DNA from: Propionispira arboris
GTDB lineage: Bacteria; Bacillota; Negativicutes; Selenomonadales; Selenomonadaceae
Direction: 5' to 3'
Length of the DNA stretch: 64,000 bases
NCBI RefSeq assembly: GCF_900109225.1
Contig: NZ_FNZK01000019.1
Coordinates: 1-64,000, forward strand
The position numbers and the translations under genes were made by a program. A model generated the notes under the pieces. That model did not search any database. It saw only the letters and a program-made list of their open reading frames with translations, and was not told the origin of the DNA. Below, one piece after another: positions 53,052-62,796 of this stretch. Position 1 is the stretch's first letter, and each line of letters opens with the position of its first letter.

Positions 53052-55070
53052 TTACTTTGTAAAATATCCTGCAACTGCTTTTTTAATTAGATTATCATCT
53101 GCCAAGCACGGTTCTGTAATATGACTTTCATCCGCATATTCTCTATTGTATTTTTTCACGGTTTCGATTGAATGTTCATTTCTTGCCCAGCTGCGGCGTG
53201 CTACGCCACCCATAACATCCCAAAGCAGGGCACTTTTTATAATTTGATCAACTCGCGTACTGCCATCCAAAACCAGACCAAATCCGCCATTAATTGATTT
53301 GCCGATACCAACACCACCACCATTATGCAACGCCACCAGACTCATTCCACGGGCAGCATTCCCCGCGTAACATTGAACTGCCATATCGGCCATGACATTA
53401 CTACCATCTTTGATATTTGCCGTTTCTCGAAAAGGCGAATCCGTCCCGCTTACATCATGATGATCACGTCCCATCATAACTGGACCAATTTCGCCAGTCT
53501 TGACCATTTCATTAAATTTTAAAGCAATACGAATGCGCCCTTCTGCATCTTGGTATAAGATACGGGCCTGTGTTCCAACAACCATATCATTTTTTTCTGC
53601 ATCACGAATCCAATTATAGTTATCACGATCCTGATACCGACGATTTGGATCTATACATTCCATTGCAGCATGATCTGTCTTTAATAAATCTTCCCGTTTC
53701 CCGCTCAGGCAAATCCAGCGAAACGGGCCATAGCCATAATCAAAAAGTTGTGGTCCCATAATATCTTCCACATAAGATGGTAAAATAAACCCATCCTTTT
53801 CATCGATTCCATTTTTTGAAAGTTCTTTAACTCCAGCATCATAAACGGCTTTAAGAAACGAATTCCCATAATCAAAAAAGAATGTCCCCTGTTCTACACA
53901 ACATTTAATTAATTCATAATGATGCCGTAAACTTTGATCGACCATATGCATAAATTTGATACGGTCTTTTGCCAGCATTTCTGTACGTTCATCAAAGGTT
54001 ACTCCCTGTGGACAATAGCCGCCATCATAAGCGACATGACAGGATGTCTGATCAGACAGCAGGTCAATCTTAATTTTATGTTCTACCGCGTACTCTAACA
54101 AATCAACAATATTACCGCAATAAGCAATCGAGATAGTTGTTTTATCTTTAAGATGTTTCTGTGCCGAAGCAAAGACATCTGCCAAATTTTCATAACATTC
54201 GCTAATCCAGCCTTGATCCAAACGTGTTTTAATCCGTAAAAAATCGACCTCAGCCACAATTCCAACCGCATTGGCAATTTCTGCGGCCTTCGGTTGTGCA
54301 CCGCTCATTCCGCCAAGACCGGAACTTACAAACAAATGCCCCGTCAAATCGCCATCGTTTGGTATTCCCAAATGCATTCTGCCAGCATTCAGCAAAGTGT
54401 TGTATGTCCCATGAACAATCCCTTGCGGCCCAATATACATCCAACCACCTGCAGTCATTTGTCCATAATTAGCAACGCCCATTTCTTCAGCAATTTCCCA
54501 ATCTTTTTGATTATCAAACATTCCAATCATCAAAGCATTTGTAATAATGATACGCGGGGCTTCCGGTTTCGATTTAAACAATCCCAAAGGATGTCCTGAT
54601 TCCATCACTAATGTCTGAGAATCTGTCATAACTTGCAAATACTTCTTGATTAAACGATACTGAAGCCAATTTTGACATACACTGCCTGTTTCACCATAGG
54701 TAACAAGCTCATATGGGTAAAGAGCTACTGCAAAATCAAGATTATTGTCTATCATTACCTGAAATGCTTTGCCTTCAATACAATTCCCTGAATATTCTTC
54801 GATTGGTTTTCCATAAATATGTTCTACCGGACGAAATCTATAGGCATAAATACGACCATACTTTATTAGCTCTTCCAAAAATTCAGGAACCAACTGTTTA
54901 TGCAGCTTTGGATCAATATAACGCAGCGCATTTTTCAAAGCCACCTCAGTCTGTGCTGAAGATAAATGAAAACCTCTCGAAGGCGCCCGTCGTATACCTT
55001 CTTTAAATTTAGGCATAGACGGCAATTCTGTTTCCGGACCAATTACAAATTTTTTATTATCAGATGTCAT
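53052..55070 (-). CDS. hutU: Urocanate hydratase (long form)
   Basis: 672 aa, the longer variant of urocanate hydratase. Visible: ESGHPLGLFKSKPEAPR, GQMTAGGWMYIGPQGIVHGT, the NAD-binding SSGLGGMSGAQPKAAEIANA, DQTSCHVAYDGGYCPQG and the C-terminal LHNGGGVGIGKSINGGFGLV. It converts urocanate to imidazolonepropionate with NAD+ as electrophile. The ATG at 55070 has TTGGAGGAAA upstream. No histidine ammonia-lyase is present in the operon, so urocanate must be imported or produced by another route. A related thiourocanate hydratase activity cannot be excluded. Confidence 0.92.
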   Translation of the reverse strand: MTSDNKKFVIGPETELPSMPKFKEGIRRAPSRGFHLSSAQTEVALKNALRYIDPKLHKQLVPEFLEELIKYGRIYAYRFRPVEHIYGKPIEEYSGNCIEGKAFQVMIDNNLDFAVALYPYELVTYGETGSVCQNWLQYRLIKKYLQVMTDSQTLVMESGHPLGLFKSKPEAPRIIITNALMIGMFDNQKDWEIAEEMGVANYGQMTAGGWMYIGPQGIVHGTYNTLLNAGRMHLGIPNDGDLTGHLFVSSGLGGMSGAQPKAAEIANAVGIVAEVDFLRIKTRLDQGWISECYENLADVFASAQKHLKDKTTISIAYCGNIVDLLEYAVEHKIKIDLLSDQTSCHVAYDGGYCPQGVTFDERTEMLAKDRIKFMHMVDQSLRHHYELIKCCVEQGTFFFDYGNSFLKAVYDAGVKELSKNGIDEKDGFILPSYVEDIMGPQLFDYGYGPFRWICLSGKREDLLKTDHAAMECIDPNRRYQDRDNYNWIRDAEKNDMVVGTQARILYQDAEGRIRIALKFNEMVKTGEIGPVMMGRDHHDVSGTDSPFRETANIKDGSNVMADMAVQCYAGNAARGMSLVALHNGGGVGIGKSINGGFGLVLDGSTRVDQIIKSALLWDVMGGVARRSWARNEHSIETVKKYNREYADESHITEPCLADDNLIKKAVAGYFTK

Positions 55071-55145
55071 AAAACATTTTCCTCCAAAACTAAAAATAAT
55101 ATTGGATGAGGCAAAAACGGCCTCATCACAATACGAATCCATGAT

Positions 55146-56180
55146 TTATTTTGATCTCGTCAAGAACGAATCATCAATAATAGAAGCCGGATTAACTGCT
55201 TGATCAATTAATTTAGTCTGTAACCAAAGGTCTGATGCCATTTTTACAATTTTGTAAAAATCACCAGGTTTTTCTTTTGTTCCGAAATATGCTTTGTTTC
55301 CGGCTTCATCATAAAATTGTACATCCTTTAATTCTGCTTTGAGTTTTTCTGGTTTTTCACCAAGACGTTTTGCCATGATCTGCAAAGCATCGTCTTCATT
55401 TGATTTTAAATAATCCAAAGCATCATACCAGGCATCTACAATAGCCTGTGCCGATTCTGGATGTTGTGCTATAAAGTCTTTTTTCATTGCAAAGGTATCA
55501 ACAATCACACCAGGACTTTGCTTACTATCCATCATAGTATAACCAAAGTCCGTAGCAGCTGCCCTTGAAAGCCATGGCTGCCAGGTAATCGCGGCATCTA
55601 CTTTTCCGGCAACAAAGGCTGCACCAGCATCCCCCGCTGACATTGCCTGCACATCAAAGTCTTTAAGACTCATTCCCTTTGCGCTTAGTAAATATTGAAA
55701 CCAGAAAAAGTCCGCCCCGCCCGTAGTGTCCAAGGCAATTTTTTTCCCTTTCAGCTCTTCAATTGTCTTAATTTCTTTTTTTGCGACAATTCCATCACCA
55801 CCCGCCGAAGTATCGAGTGCCAAAATTTGTACTTCATCAATTCCTGCTGCTGCATTTACAACATGTGTATCCGCTGAAGTAGAAACTCCCTGAATACGAT
55901 TTGCAGCCAAAGCACTCTTACTATCTGCCTTGCTTTCTATCGACTGTATTTTTACATTTGCACCATGCTTTTTAAAAAAACCTTTTTCTTCAGCAATATA
56001 CAATGGTGCAAATCCAATCCAGGAAGACTGTCCTAAGATAATCTCACCATCATAAGCAGCCCTTGAAGAAGATGCTTTCGCTGTGTCTTTTGCCGTAGAA
56101 TTGGTACCACAGCCAGCAACTGAAAAAAGAAATACACCGGCCATTGCAACGGATACAATTTTTTTTAAGTATGTTTTCAT
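55146..56180 (-). CDS. ABC transporter substrate-binding lipoprotein (NMT1/TauA family)
   Basis: 344 aa. A lipoprotein signal peptide with lipobox VAGC (Cys near residue 24), then a two-lobed periplasmic-type fold of the NMT1/TauA kind (GQSSWIGFAPLYIAEEKGFFKK, KGKKIALDTTGGADFFWFQYLL, SAGDAGAAFVAGKVDAAITW). It binds the substrate for the ATPase and permease. Relatives bind thiamine precursors, nitrate, sulfonates or aromatic heterocycles, so an imidazole compound is plausible. It lies between the 2-hydroxyacid dehydrogenase and hutU. Confidence 0.9.
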   Translation of the reverse strand: MKTYLKKIVSVAMAGVFLFSVAGCGTNSTAKDTAKASSSRAAYDGEIILGQSSWIGFAPLYIAEEKGFFKKHGANVKIQSIESKADSKSALAANRIQGVSTSADTHVVNAAAGIDEVQILALDTSAGGDGIVAKKEIKTIEELKGKKIALDTTGGADFFWFQYLLSAKGMSLKDFDVQAMSAGDAGAAFVAGKVDAAITWQPWLSRAAATDFGYTMMDSKQSPGVIVDTFAMKKDFIAQHPESAQAIVDAWYDALDYLKSNEDDALQIMAKRLGEKPEKLKAELKDVQFYDEAGNKAYFGTKEKPGDFYKIVKMASDLWLQTKLIDQAVNPASIIDDSFLTRSK

Positions 56181-56273
56181 TTTTTAACTCTCCTTTTATT
56201 TTCTATTACAAACAAAGTTACTAGTCATTGCTACTTAAAATTTTTAACCTTTATATTTGAGAATTTAACGAAT

Positions 56274-57239
56274 TTAATTCACCAAATCAGCGGGGCGTTC
56301 TCCTTTTAACATTTTTAATGCATTTTCTACAGTTCTCCGTTTAAGTTCTTTATAAGATTCAATTGATATATAGGAAATATGTGGTGTTATAAGTATATTT
56401 TTCTGTGCAAAGATATTTTCGTTTCCTTGTGGTGGTTCCTGAACAATCACATCTAAGATTGCACCTGCCATTTTTTTTGAAGAAACCGCCTTGATCAACT
56501 CCTGTTCATTTAAAATTTTCCCCCTTGAAGTATTGATGAGATACGCCGTCGGTTTCATTAAATCAAAATGTTTTTTCGTTATAAGATTTTCGGTAGTCTC
56601 ATCACACTTTATATGAATACTGACAAAATCAGCTGCAGCAAAGCCCTCTTCCAATGTTACTTTACAAGCACCTAAGGATGTTATTTTATCAGTTTTTACA
56701 TACGGATCATAAATTAGGACTTGCATTCCTAATGCCCTTGCTTTTTTTGCAACGCCTGAACCAATTGTTCCGCAGCCAGCAATAAATAAAGTACTTGAAC
56801 TAACCCGATGTATTGGTTCACGTACAGCCTGAGCACCCCATTTCCCCTGATGAATCGCCTCCGCATAAGTATCCAGCTGCTTATTACTGCGGTAAATTGC
56901 TGCCATTACATAATCTTCAATATCTTCCAAGCAATATCCCCGGACATTCGTTACCCCAATATTTTTTGCTCTAGCAGCTTTGATATCTACACGATCGTAC
57001 CCACCACCATAAACGGCAATTCCTTTACAATGTTCCAACTGTGCTATCACAGATGCCGGAATTTTTGCATAAATTTGTGCAAAAATAAGATCTGCGTGTC
57101 GGCCAAAAGATGTAAGGTCTTTTTCATACGTATAGGTTGAAAAACGAAGCTCACAATTTGGCAGTTCTTTTTGTAAAATTTCTATTTCATCCTTATAATC
57201 TGACCATTCCTCATCTATAATCCAAACTAAAAATGACAT
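56274..57239 (-). CDS. D-isomer-specific 2-hydroxyacid dehydrogenase family protein
   Basis: 321 aa. NAD-binding GCGTIGSGVAKKARALGM and the catalytic residues: Arg in INTSRGKILN, Glu in QEPPQG and His in TPHISY. It interconverts a 2-oxo acid and D-2-hydroxyacid. It follows aconitase X by 13 bases inside the hut-like operon. Neither enzyme belongs to the standard histidine pathway. Imidazole-pyruvate/lactate is one possible substrate pair (inference). Confidence 0.87.
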   Translation of the reverse strand: MSFLVWIIDEEWSDYKDEIEILQKELPNCELRFSTYTYEKDLTSFGRHADLIFAQIYAKIPASVIAQLEHCKGIAVYGGGYDRVDIKAARAKNIGVTNVRGYCLEDIEDYVMAAIYRSNKQLDTYAEAIHQGKWGAQAVREPIHRVSSSTLFIAGCGTIGSGVAKKARALGMQVLIYDPYVKTDKITSLGACKVTLEEGFAAADFVSIHIKCDETTENLITKKHFDLMKPTAYLINTSRGKILNEQELIKAVSSKKMAGAILDVIVQEPPQGNENIFAQKNILITPHISYISIESYKELKRRTVENALKMLKGERPADLVN

Positions 57240-57252
57240 CTCCCTTTTCCTC

Positions 57253-57657
57253 CTATAACAAAGTGATTACACCATTTTCTGCATCAAGTTCCACTCTGGT
57301 TCCATCGGATACATCTCTATAAAATTCAGTTGCTGCTTTATTGACCATTGGAGCTTCTAAAATAATTGCGCTGGCAGCCAACGTCGTATCGGCATTTTCT
57401 ACAATCATTCCTGCAGGACTCATGCCTGTCATCTTCATCTGATACATTCCATCTGCTTGTACAACAGAACTTCCCTTTCCATAAGGAAAAACAATGATTT
57501 TTCCGGCAATTGATTTGCCATATAAGCAATGTTCTTTTTCAATAACAACTCCTGTTTTTGGATCAACCAGATAAAAGCATAAGCCATCCTGCGAAAACAA
57601 TATTTCACCTTGTACCTTGCCACCAGAAATTTTATGACATGAATAACTCTGCCCCAT
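57253..57657 (-). CDS. Aconitase X small (swivel) subunit
   Basis: 134 aa, the DUF126/aconitase X swivel domain: GGKVQGEILFS, LYGKSIAGKIIVFPYGKGSS and the end FYRDVSDGTRVELDAENGVITLL. The phosphate- or carboxylate-contacting serine loop is PYGKGSS, where relatives have GRGS. The ATG lies one base after the stop of the large subunit. With it, it forms a separate-subunit aconitase X. Confidence 0.88.
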   Translation of the reverse strand: MGQSYSCHKISGGKVQGEILFSQDGLCFYLVDPKTGVVIEKEHCLYGKSIAGKIIVFPYGKGSSVVQADGMYQMKMTGMSPAGMIVENADTTLAASAIILEAPMVNKAATEFYRDVSDGTRVELDAENGVITLL

Positions 57658-57658
57658 C

Positions 57659-58858
57659 TTAATACATCCCTTTCAATGCAGCTTCCACGCTGTCTTCAAG
57701 TGAAGCAATTACAAAGCGCATATCTCTTCTTTTCGTATAGTACGCACATTTTGGTGAATCCGTAATGCCTTTTTTCCCATATAAAAATTTCCAACAAGGT
57801 TGATCCATACAAGTATCTTCAACAAGCTCTCCACCCGCTTCACGAATGATATCCATATATCCCATTTTTTCGGATAAATTTCTCGACAAAGCAGAGGACA
57901 TTATGAAAAGTGGCACCTTTAATTTTTTTCCTTTTAACAAATCAACCACTCTGGCTATTTGATCAATCGTAAAATGTGGACAGCCAAATAAAGCAAAGTC
58001 AATCTCACCACCAGCATCTGATATTTCTTGTTGCATTGCTTTTAAATCAGCTTCCGTTATTGTCACCTCACCTTTTGGCTTTTTACCTTGAAATGCAGAT
58101 TTCATATCTCTCGCTTCCGGTGTGAATCCCAAAATATGATACATTGCTACATTACCACCCGTATTTAGTTGTGCACCTAAATTCATCAGCGCTTCTTTGC
58201 TTGGATTTTTCAAGCCCTCAAAAACTGGAATTGAAAAACCGGTTTTCTTAGGAACAAAATAGCCTAGCATTTGATATGAAAAATCATCGGTCATATCTGC
58301 TTCTACATGAACCAAAATTTCACCGGCTCTATTTTCATCCAATAAATATCCATAAAGTGGTGTAACACCTGTTATCGCAGAACATAATGCACTTTGTGCG
58401 GATTCGCGATTAGAACGAGCCCCGCAAACAGAATTCACAAAAGGTGTAGCACTCGATTCAGAAAATGCAATCACTTCACCAAAACGAGGAACGTTTTTTT
58501 CAAGATAAGGCGTACAGTCATATGTCATTATTGCTTCTAAACGATTATATGCAGCATGGGTACGTTTCACGATCGCTTCATCTTCCGCTTCAATTCGCGT
58601 TATTTTTTGAAACTGCTTCAAGTGGAAACTCGGATTTACCGTTGGTCGAATGCGGCAGGTCGCTCCACCAGCTACTAATTTTTCAGCAAACCATAAATCA
58701 GCCTCCTGATTACTTAAAGCTACATGCGTTCGCGTGACTGGAACCATTTTAGGTGCATCATAGGCTTCTCCCACCGCTACTAAAATTTTCATTGCCAACT
58801 TTGTACCTTCACCATAAAATCCATTGAGCATTTTCTGTTCTTCATCTGTTAAAAGCAT
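57659..58858 (-). CDS. Aconitase X catalytic (large) subunit
   Basis: 399 aa, the DUF521/aconitase X domain. Conserved cysteine motifs for an iron centre: NSVCGARSNRES, FALFGCPHFTIDQI and EDTCMDQPCW. Characterised bacterial members dehydrate cis-3-hydroxy-L-proline; archaeal ones dehydrate mevalonate 5-phosphate. No proline racemase, hydroxyproline gene or mevalonate gene is nearby, and the operon instead holds hut genes, so it may act on a different hydroxy acid. The ATG follows GAGGGATATG-type sequence. Confidence 0.9.
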   Translation of the reverse strand: MLLTDEEQKMLNGFYGEGTKLAMKILVAVGEAYDAPKMVPVTRTHVALSNQEADLWFAEKLVAGGATCRIRPTVNPSFHLKQFQKITRIEAEDEAIVKRTHAAYNRLEAIMTYDCTPYLEKNVPRFGEVIAFSESSATPFVNSVCGARSNRESAQSALCSAITGVTPLYGYLLDENRAGEILVHVEADMTDDFSYQMLGYFVPKKTGFSIPVFEGLKNPSKEALMNLGAQLNTGGNVAMYHILGFTPEARDMKSAFQGKKPKGEVTITEADLKAMQQEISDAGGEIDFALFGCPHFTIDQIARVVDLLKGKKLKVPLFIMSSALSRNLSEKMGYMDIIREAGGELVEDTCMDQPCWKFLYGKKGITDSPKCAYYTKRRDMRFVIASLEDSVEAALKGMY

Positions 58859-58878
58859 TTCATATCCCTCTTTTCTCC

Positions 58879-60213
58879 TTATAAATTTTCTTCTAAATGC
58901 TGCATTGTCTGTCCAATTTTTTCTAGAACTCTTTTTTCTGATATGCTTTGCAATTCACCGTTGCGAACTGTCGTCCGCCCATTTACTGCAACATTTTTTA
59001 TAGCTGTTGGCTGCATCGAATATACCAGGTTAGGCAAAAATTGATTTCCTGCCGCCGTAATTGGCTGCATCGAAAGATTTCGCAAATCAATCCCCGTAAA
59101 GTCAGCTTTACAGCCCACCTCCAGCTTCCCAATTTTTAAACCCAATGCTTTTCCTCCGCCTATAGTGCCCATACGAAATGCATCTTTATAATTTACACAC
59201 AAGGCATCCAACGTATGAACTTTCTGCAAAATAGACACCATGCGCATTTCTTCAAATATACTAATTCTATTATTGCTGCAAGCTCCATCACTCCCCAATC
59301 CAATAGAAACACCATACTTTAAAAATGCTGGTATATTCGTTACACCATCTGCCAAAAACATATTACTTGACGGACAATATGCCAGTTGTCCGCCCTTATC
59401 ACCTAATAGCTTTATTTCCAAGTCATTCAACCATACACCATGAATAATGACCATACTTTCATCTACAACACCAATACTATCAAGATAAGTTAATGGCGTC
59501 ATTTTATGCTCTTTTATAACTTGCTCCACTTCAAAAGGTTCTTCCGCTACATGAATATGATAGGTTGTCCCATATTTTCGCGCGAGATTGTACCCTGCTT
59601 TGATCATTGCGGGAGAAGCTGCATGTAAACTATGTGGCGCTGGCAAAACACGAACCATTCCCCCCGTATATTTTTTCATCAAAGTTTCTGTATTAAAAAT
59701 CGCTGTTGAAACATCCTCAACATATCCCGCAGGAGCTCCGTCCCAGTCATACATTGTCCGTGCCAGTACAAGCCTGATCCCAGCATCCGTTGCCGCCTGA
59801 ATTACCGCTTCATCACTTTCAATACCCTCATTATGCAAATAGAAAAAATCGCAAACCGTCGTAACGCCGCTTTTCATCATCTCTGTAAACGCAAATAAAG
59901 CTCCAGCATATATATCCACCGTCCGCATTTTAGGTGAAAATTTATATAAAGACTCATCCCTCCATTCTAAAAAAGGACGATCTACCGCAATACCTCTTAG
60001 TAAACTCTGAAAACTATGATTATGCGTATTCACTGCTCCTGGAATCAGCACGAGCCCAGGCCATTCTTCAAGCAACGCATTCGGATAAGAAGCTATTAAT
60101 CGACTGCTTTCATCCACAGAAATAATTTCACCATTTTCTACAGCAATTCCATACCCATATTTTAATTTTTCATCTAATAGACAAGCTTCTGGTTTAAATA
60201 TTTTTACAGTCAT
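58879..60213 (-). CDS. Amidohydrolase, MtaD/HutF-like deaminase
   Basis: 444 aa. Metal-dependent amidohydrolase: HxH in VNTHNHSFQSLLRGIA, HIHVAEEPFEVEQ, IIHGVWLND and the catalytic Asp in GLGSDGACSNN. It is close to the SAH/MTA-deaminase (MtaD) group and more distantly to HutF, which deiminates N-formiminoglutamate. After HutI, HutF activity would be the expected next step (context inference). The ATG immediately follows the stop of the upstream M20 amidase. Confidence 0.85.
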   Translation of the reverse strand: MTVKIFKPEACLLDEKLKYGYGIAVENGEIISVDESSRLIASYPNALLEEWPGLVLIPGAVNTHNHSFQSLLRGIAVDRPFLEWRDESLYKFSPKMRTVDIYAGALFAFTEMMKSGVTTVCDFFYLHNEGIESDEAVIQAATDAGIRLVLARTMYDWDGAPAGYVEDVSTAIFNTETLMKKYTGGMVRVLPAPHSLHAASPAMIKAGYNLARKYGTTYHIHVAEEPFEVEQVIKEHKMTPLTYLDSIGVVDESMVIIHGVWLNDLEIKLLGDKGGQLAYCPSSNMFLADGVTNIPAFLKYGVSIGLGSDGACSNNRISIFEEMRMVSILQKVHTLDALCVNYKDAFRMGTIGGGKALGLKIGKLEVGCKADFTGIDLRNLSMQPITAAGNQFLPNLVYSMQPTAIKNVAVNGRTTVRNGELQSISEKRVLEKIGQTMQHLEENL

Positions 60214-61496
60214 TTATTTTAAGCTCCTATCAAGTATCAAAATTGTATCCAATAAAATCTGTGCCGCTTTTACAATCTCATCATTTCCTGTCATTTCCTT
60301 GGGGCAATGGCTGTATCCATCAATACTTTGAACAAAAAGCATACCTGCTTTTGTGACTCTGGCCATGTTAGCCGCATCATGCCCTGCCATACTGACCAAT
60401 TGCCGTTTTGTTTCTCCTGCAAAAAGAATCGCTTCATTGAGCGAATCTATGACGATCTTGTCCATTTGCATTTCCGGTTGATCCAAATCAAGGTTCCGTA
60501 CAATCTGCAATTTTCGTTCGACCATAATTTCATCAACTGCTTTTGTCAATATTTGAAGAGCTTTGCCCCTTTTTACCGGATCAGCTGTACGAAGATCCAA
60601 GGTCAAAGTAACTTCTCCAGGAATGATATTCGATGAATTCGGTAAAACCTCTACTCTTCCGACAGTAGCTGACACTTCCGTCATATCAGGCTGTTTCATA
60701 ATATTTTCTACTGCCAGACAAACTTCGGCGGCTGCAGCCAAAGCATCGCGGCGATTTTGTATCTGTGTCGTTCCCGCATGGTTAGCCTCACCAACAATGC
60801 GAATGGTTTCACGATAAATTCCCGTAATGCAAGTCACAGAAGCTACAGCTTGGTTTTTATCATAAAGTCTGCGTCCCTGTTCAATATGACATTCAACAAA
60901 TGCCGCTAAACTATTTTTTTTAATAACCGCATCTCCTACTTTGCTTATATCCCCACCGAGCCGACTAACAGCATGTTCTAATGTTTCGCCTGTATTCTTA
61001 TCATAAAGTTTTTGTAAATCTCTATAAGTCAATCGTCCGCATAATACCTTGCTTCCTAAAGTAGAAACCGAAAACGAATTTGGCTCCTCCCCGGTAAAAG
61101 AAACTATTTCTAGCGGATGTTTCAATTCCAATAAATTTTCCTGGATAATCTGCATAATTTCAGTTGCGATTAATACCCCTAATGCCCCATCAAATCCGCC
61201 GCCATTTGGTACCGTATCATGATGTGAGCCAATTACAATTGGCAATCTTTCTGAAACTGTTTTTTGCCTCGCCCAAATATTTGCAATCGGATCTATATAG
61301 AGATTTAAATCCAATTCTTTAGTCCAGCAATTCACCAACCATTTTCTCGTTTTTTCATCAGCGGGACTAGCTAATTGCCGATCAATCCCCCCCTTGTATT
61401 CATCCCTATTTTCGCAAGTTCTTGTAAGCGTCCAATCAATCGTGGAGCATTTATCTTCATAACTGATGGTTCTGCTTTTTCTATAATATTTTGCAT
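60214..61496 (-). pseudogene. M20-family carbamoylase/amidase frameshifted at a G7 tract
   Basis: Two frames together make a full-length protein of about 427 aa. The first (ATG at 61496, AGAGGTG upstream) reads INAPRLIGRLQELAKIGMN and shifts at seven Gs (61393-61387); the second continues as GGIDRQLASPADEKTRKWLV to the stop at 60214. The second alone could start at a GTG (61338) but would lack the N-terminus. M20 zinc motifs are intact: SHHDTVPNGGGFDG, FTGEEPNSF, FVECHIEQGR and YSHCPKE. The family hydrolyses N-carbamoyl- or N-formyl-type amino acids. It could finish the pathway by releasing glutamate. One extra G would restore the frame, so slippage, phase variation or assembly error are all possible. 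Confidence 0.85.
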
Positions 61497-61527
61497 TTGC
61501 GCACCTCTATTTCTATTAATTAACTCA

Positions 61528-61574
61528 TTTTTACATTTCTACGAATGATGATATCATTCATAGAAATGTAAAAA
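61528..61574. promoter_or_regulatory. 47-bp palindrome upstream of the hut/aconitase-X operon
   Basis: Arms 61528-61549 and 61553-61574 are inverted repeats of 22 bases with one mismatch (TTTTTACATTTCTA, GAATGAT). The palindrome is 32 bases before the first gene's start. It lacks a U-run, so it is more likely an operator for the neighbouring RpiR regulator than a terminator. Confidence 0.65.
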
Positions 61575-61614
61575 AAAGACGTTTTACTTCCTTGTTTTCG
61601 GAAATAAAGCGCCT
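61570..61614 (-). terminator. Terminator after the rpiR-type gene
   Basis: On the minus strand AGGCGCTTTATTTCC pairs with GGAAGTAAAACGTCT (with G-U pairs) and runs into T8. This separates the regulator transcript from the operon. Confidence 0.7.
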
Positions 61615-61699
61615 TTGCTTCTTCAACTGTCTTCAATTTCTTTTATTATAATCTTCCCTAAATTAAAAGTCAACTAGAAAATTACAAAGTTACAAATGT

Positions 61700-62593
61700 T
61701 CATTTAAAATAAACTTCATTTTCTCGTTCGATTTGTTCAATCTGTTCCATCCTTTGATCTAGTTCTGGCATTTGCTTGGCTGCATCACGTAATAACAAAT
61801 TAAAAAAAGCAATTGGTGTACTATAAATATCAAAAATAGACGAAGTTGTTGCTGGTACAAATACCGTAGATTCACAAAAATTCATTGCAGGTGAAAAATG
61901 ATTATCCGTAACGCCCGCAATATGGAAACCCTTTTCTTTTAATGAACTGCATTTTTGTACAAGTATTTTAGGATAACGAGGAAACATTACCGTAACTATA
62001 TTTACATCCTCCGGATTACACAATTCAAGAGTGTCCCACATTGGCGAATTAGGAATTAACTGAAAAACATTGGATCGCATTTTATTCAAAATATAACCAA
62101 CATATGGCAAAATAGTAGCTGACATTCTTGCAGAAAGCAAAATCAACTGTTTATCGGAAATAATCATATTTATAAGATTTTCATAAGCTTTCCCTTGCAT
62201 AATATTAATCAGTTCATCCATATTCGCCAATTCAATGTCAAGAATATCCCGCAATGGATTGTCTTGCTTTTTATGTTGTTTGCTATACTGCAACCGTTGT
62301 GGAGCTGTCAATTTCTCACTTACAATATTCTGCAAAGTTCTCAAAAAATCATTATAGCCCCGATATCCTAAAGCAATAAAAAACCTGGATACACTTCCCT
62401 GACTAATCCCCAACTGATCTGCCAATTCATTTGCTGTCATAAAAATTATACGAAGATAATTTTTTTCTATATACACTGCAATCTTTTGATACGTTGGTGA
62501 CTCTTTTGCTACATGCATCAACATACTATTTAATTCTTCAAAGCTCTGGATAAGTTTCGGATCTTTCATATCAGATAGGTCTCCTATTTTCAA
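61700..62593 (-). CDS. MurR/RpiR family transcriptional regulator
   Basis: 297 aa. N-terminal helix-turn-helix (MTANELADQLGISQGSVSRFFIALGYRGYNDFLRTLQ) and a C-terminal SIS sugar-isomerase domain (about 130-270: ISDKQLILLSARMSATIL, VIVTVMFPRYPK-like segment, GVTDNHFSP). RpiR proteins usually sense a phosphosugar, though several regulate amino-acid or purine-type catabolism. Its position directly upstream of the hut-like operon suggests it controls it. Confidence 0.9.
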   Translation of the reverse strand: MKIGDLSDMKDPKLIQSFEELNSMLMHVAKESPTYQKIAVYIEKNYLRIIFMTANELADQLGISQGSVSRFFIALGYRGYNDFLRTLQNIVSEKLTAPQRLQYSKQHKKQDNPLRDILDIELANMDELINIMQGKAYENLINMIISDKQLILLSARMSATILPYVGYILNKMRSNVFQLIPNSPMWDTLELCNPEDVNIVTVMFPRYPKILVQKCSSLKEKGFHIAGVTDNHFSPAMNFCESTVFVPATTSSIFDIYSTPIAFFNLLLRDAAKQMPELDQRMEQIEQIERENEVYFK

Positions 62594-62796
62594 TTATATT
62601 GTAATGCACGTCATTTTTCTTATTATATAATACATCGTACTAAATTAACACATATTCTATTTATTTTCTTCCGGCACACCAATAGCAACTTATGCTAAAA
62701 ATAATCACAGCCAATGAATATTCTCTAGATCAAGATAGCAAGAAATAATACTAAACTACGTTTCATCAACCCGTGTAGTAAAGCATCTAAAAAAAA

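Noticed and set aside
57253-58858. Aconitase X as a mevalonate-5-phosphate dehydratase
   Set aside because: That role belongs to an archaeal mevalonate route; no mevalonate genes are nearby and the operon context is amino-acid or imidazole catabolism.
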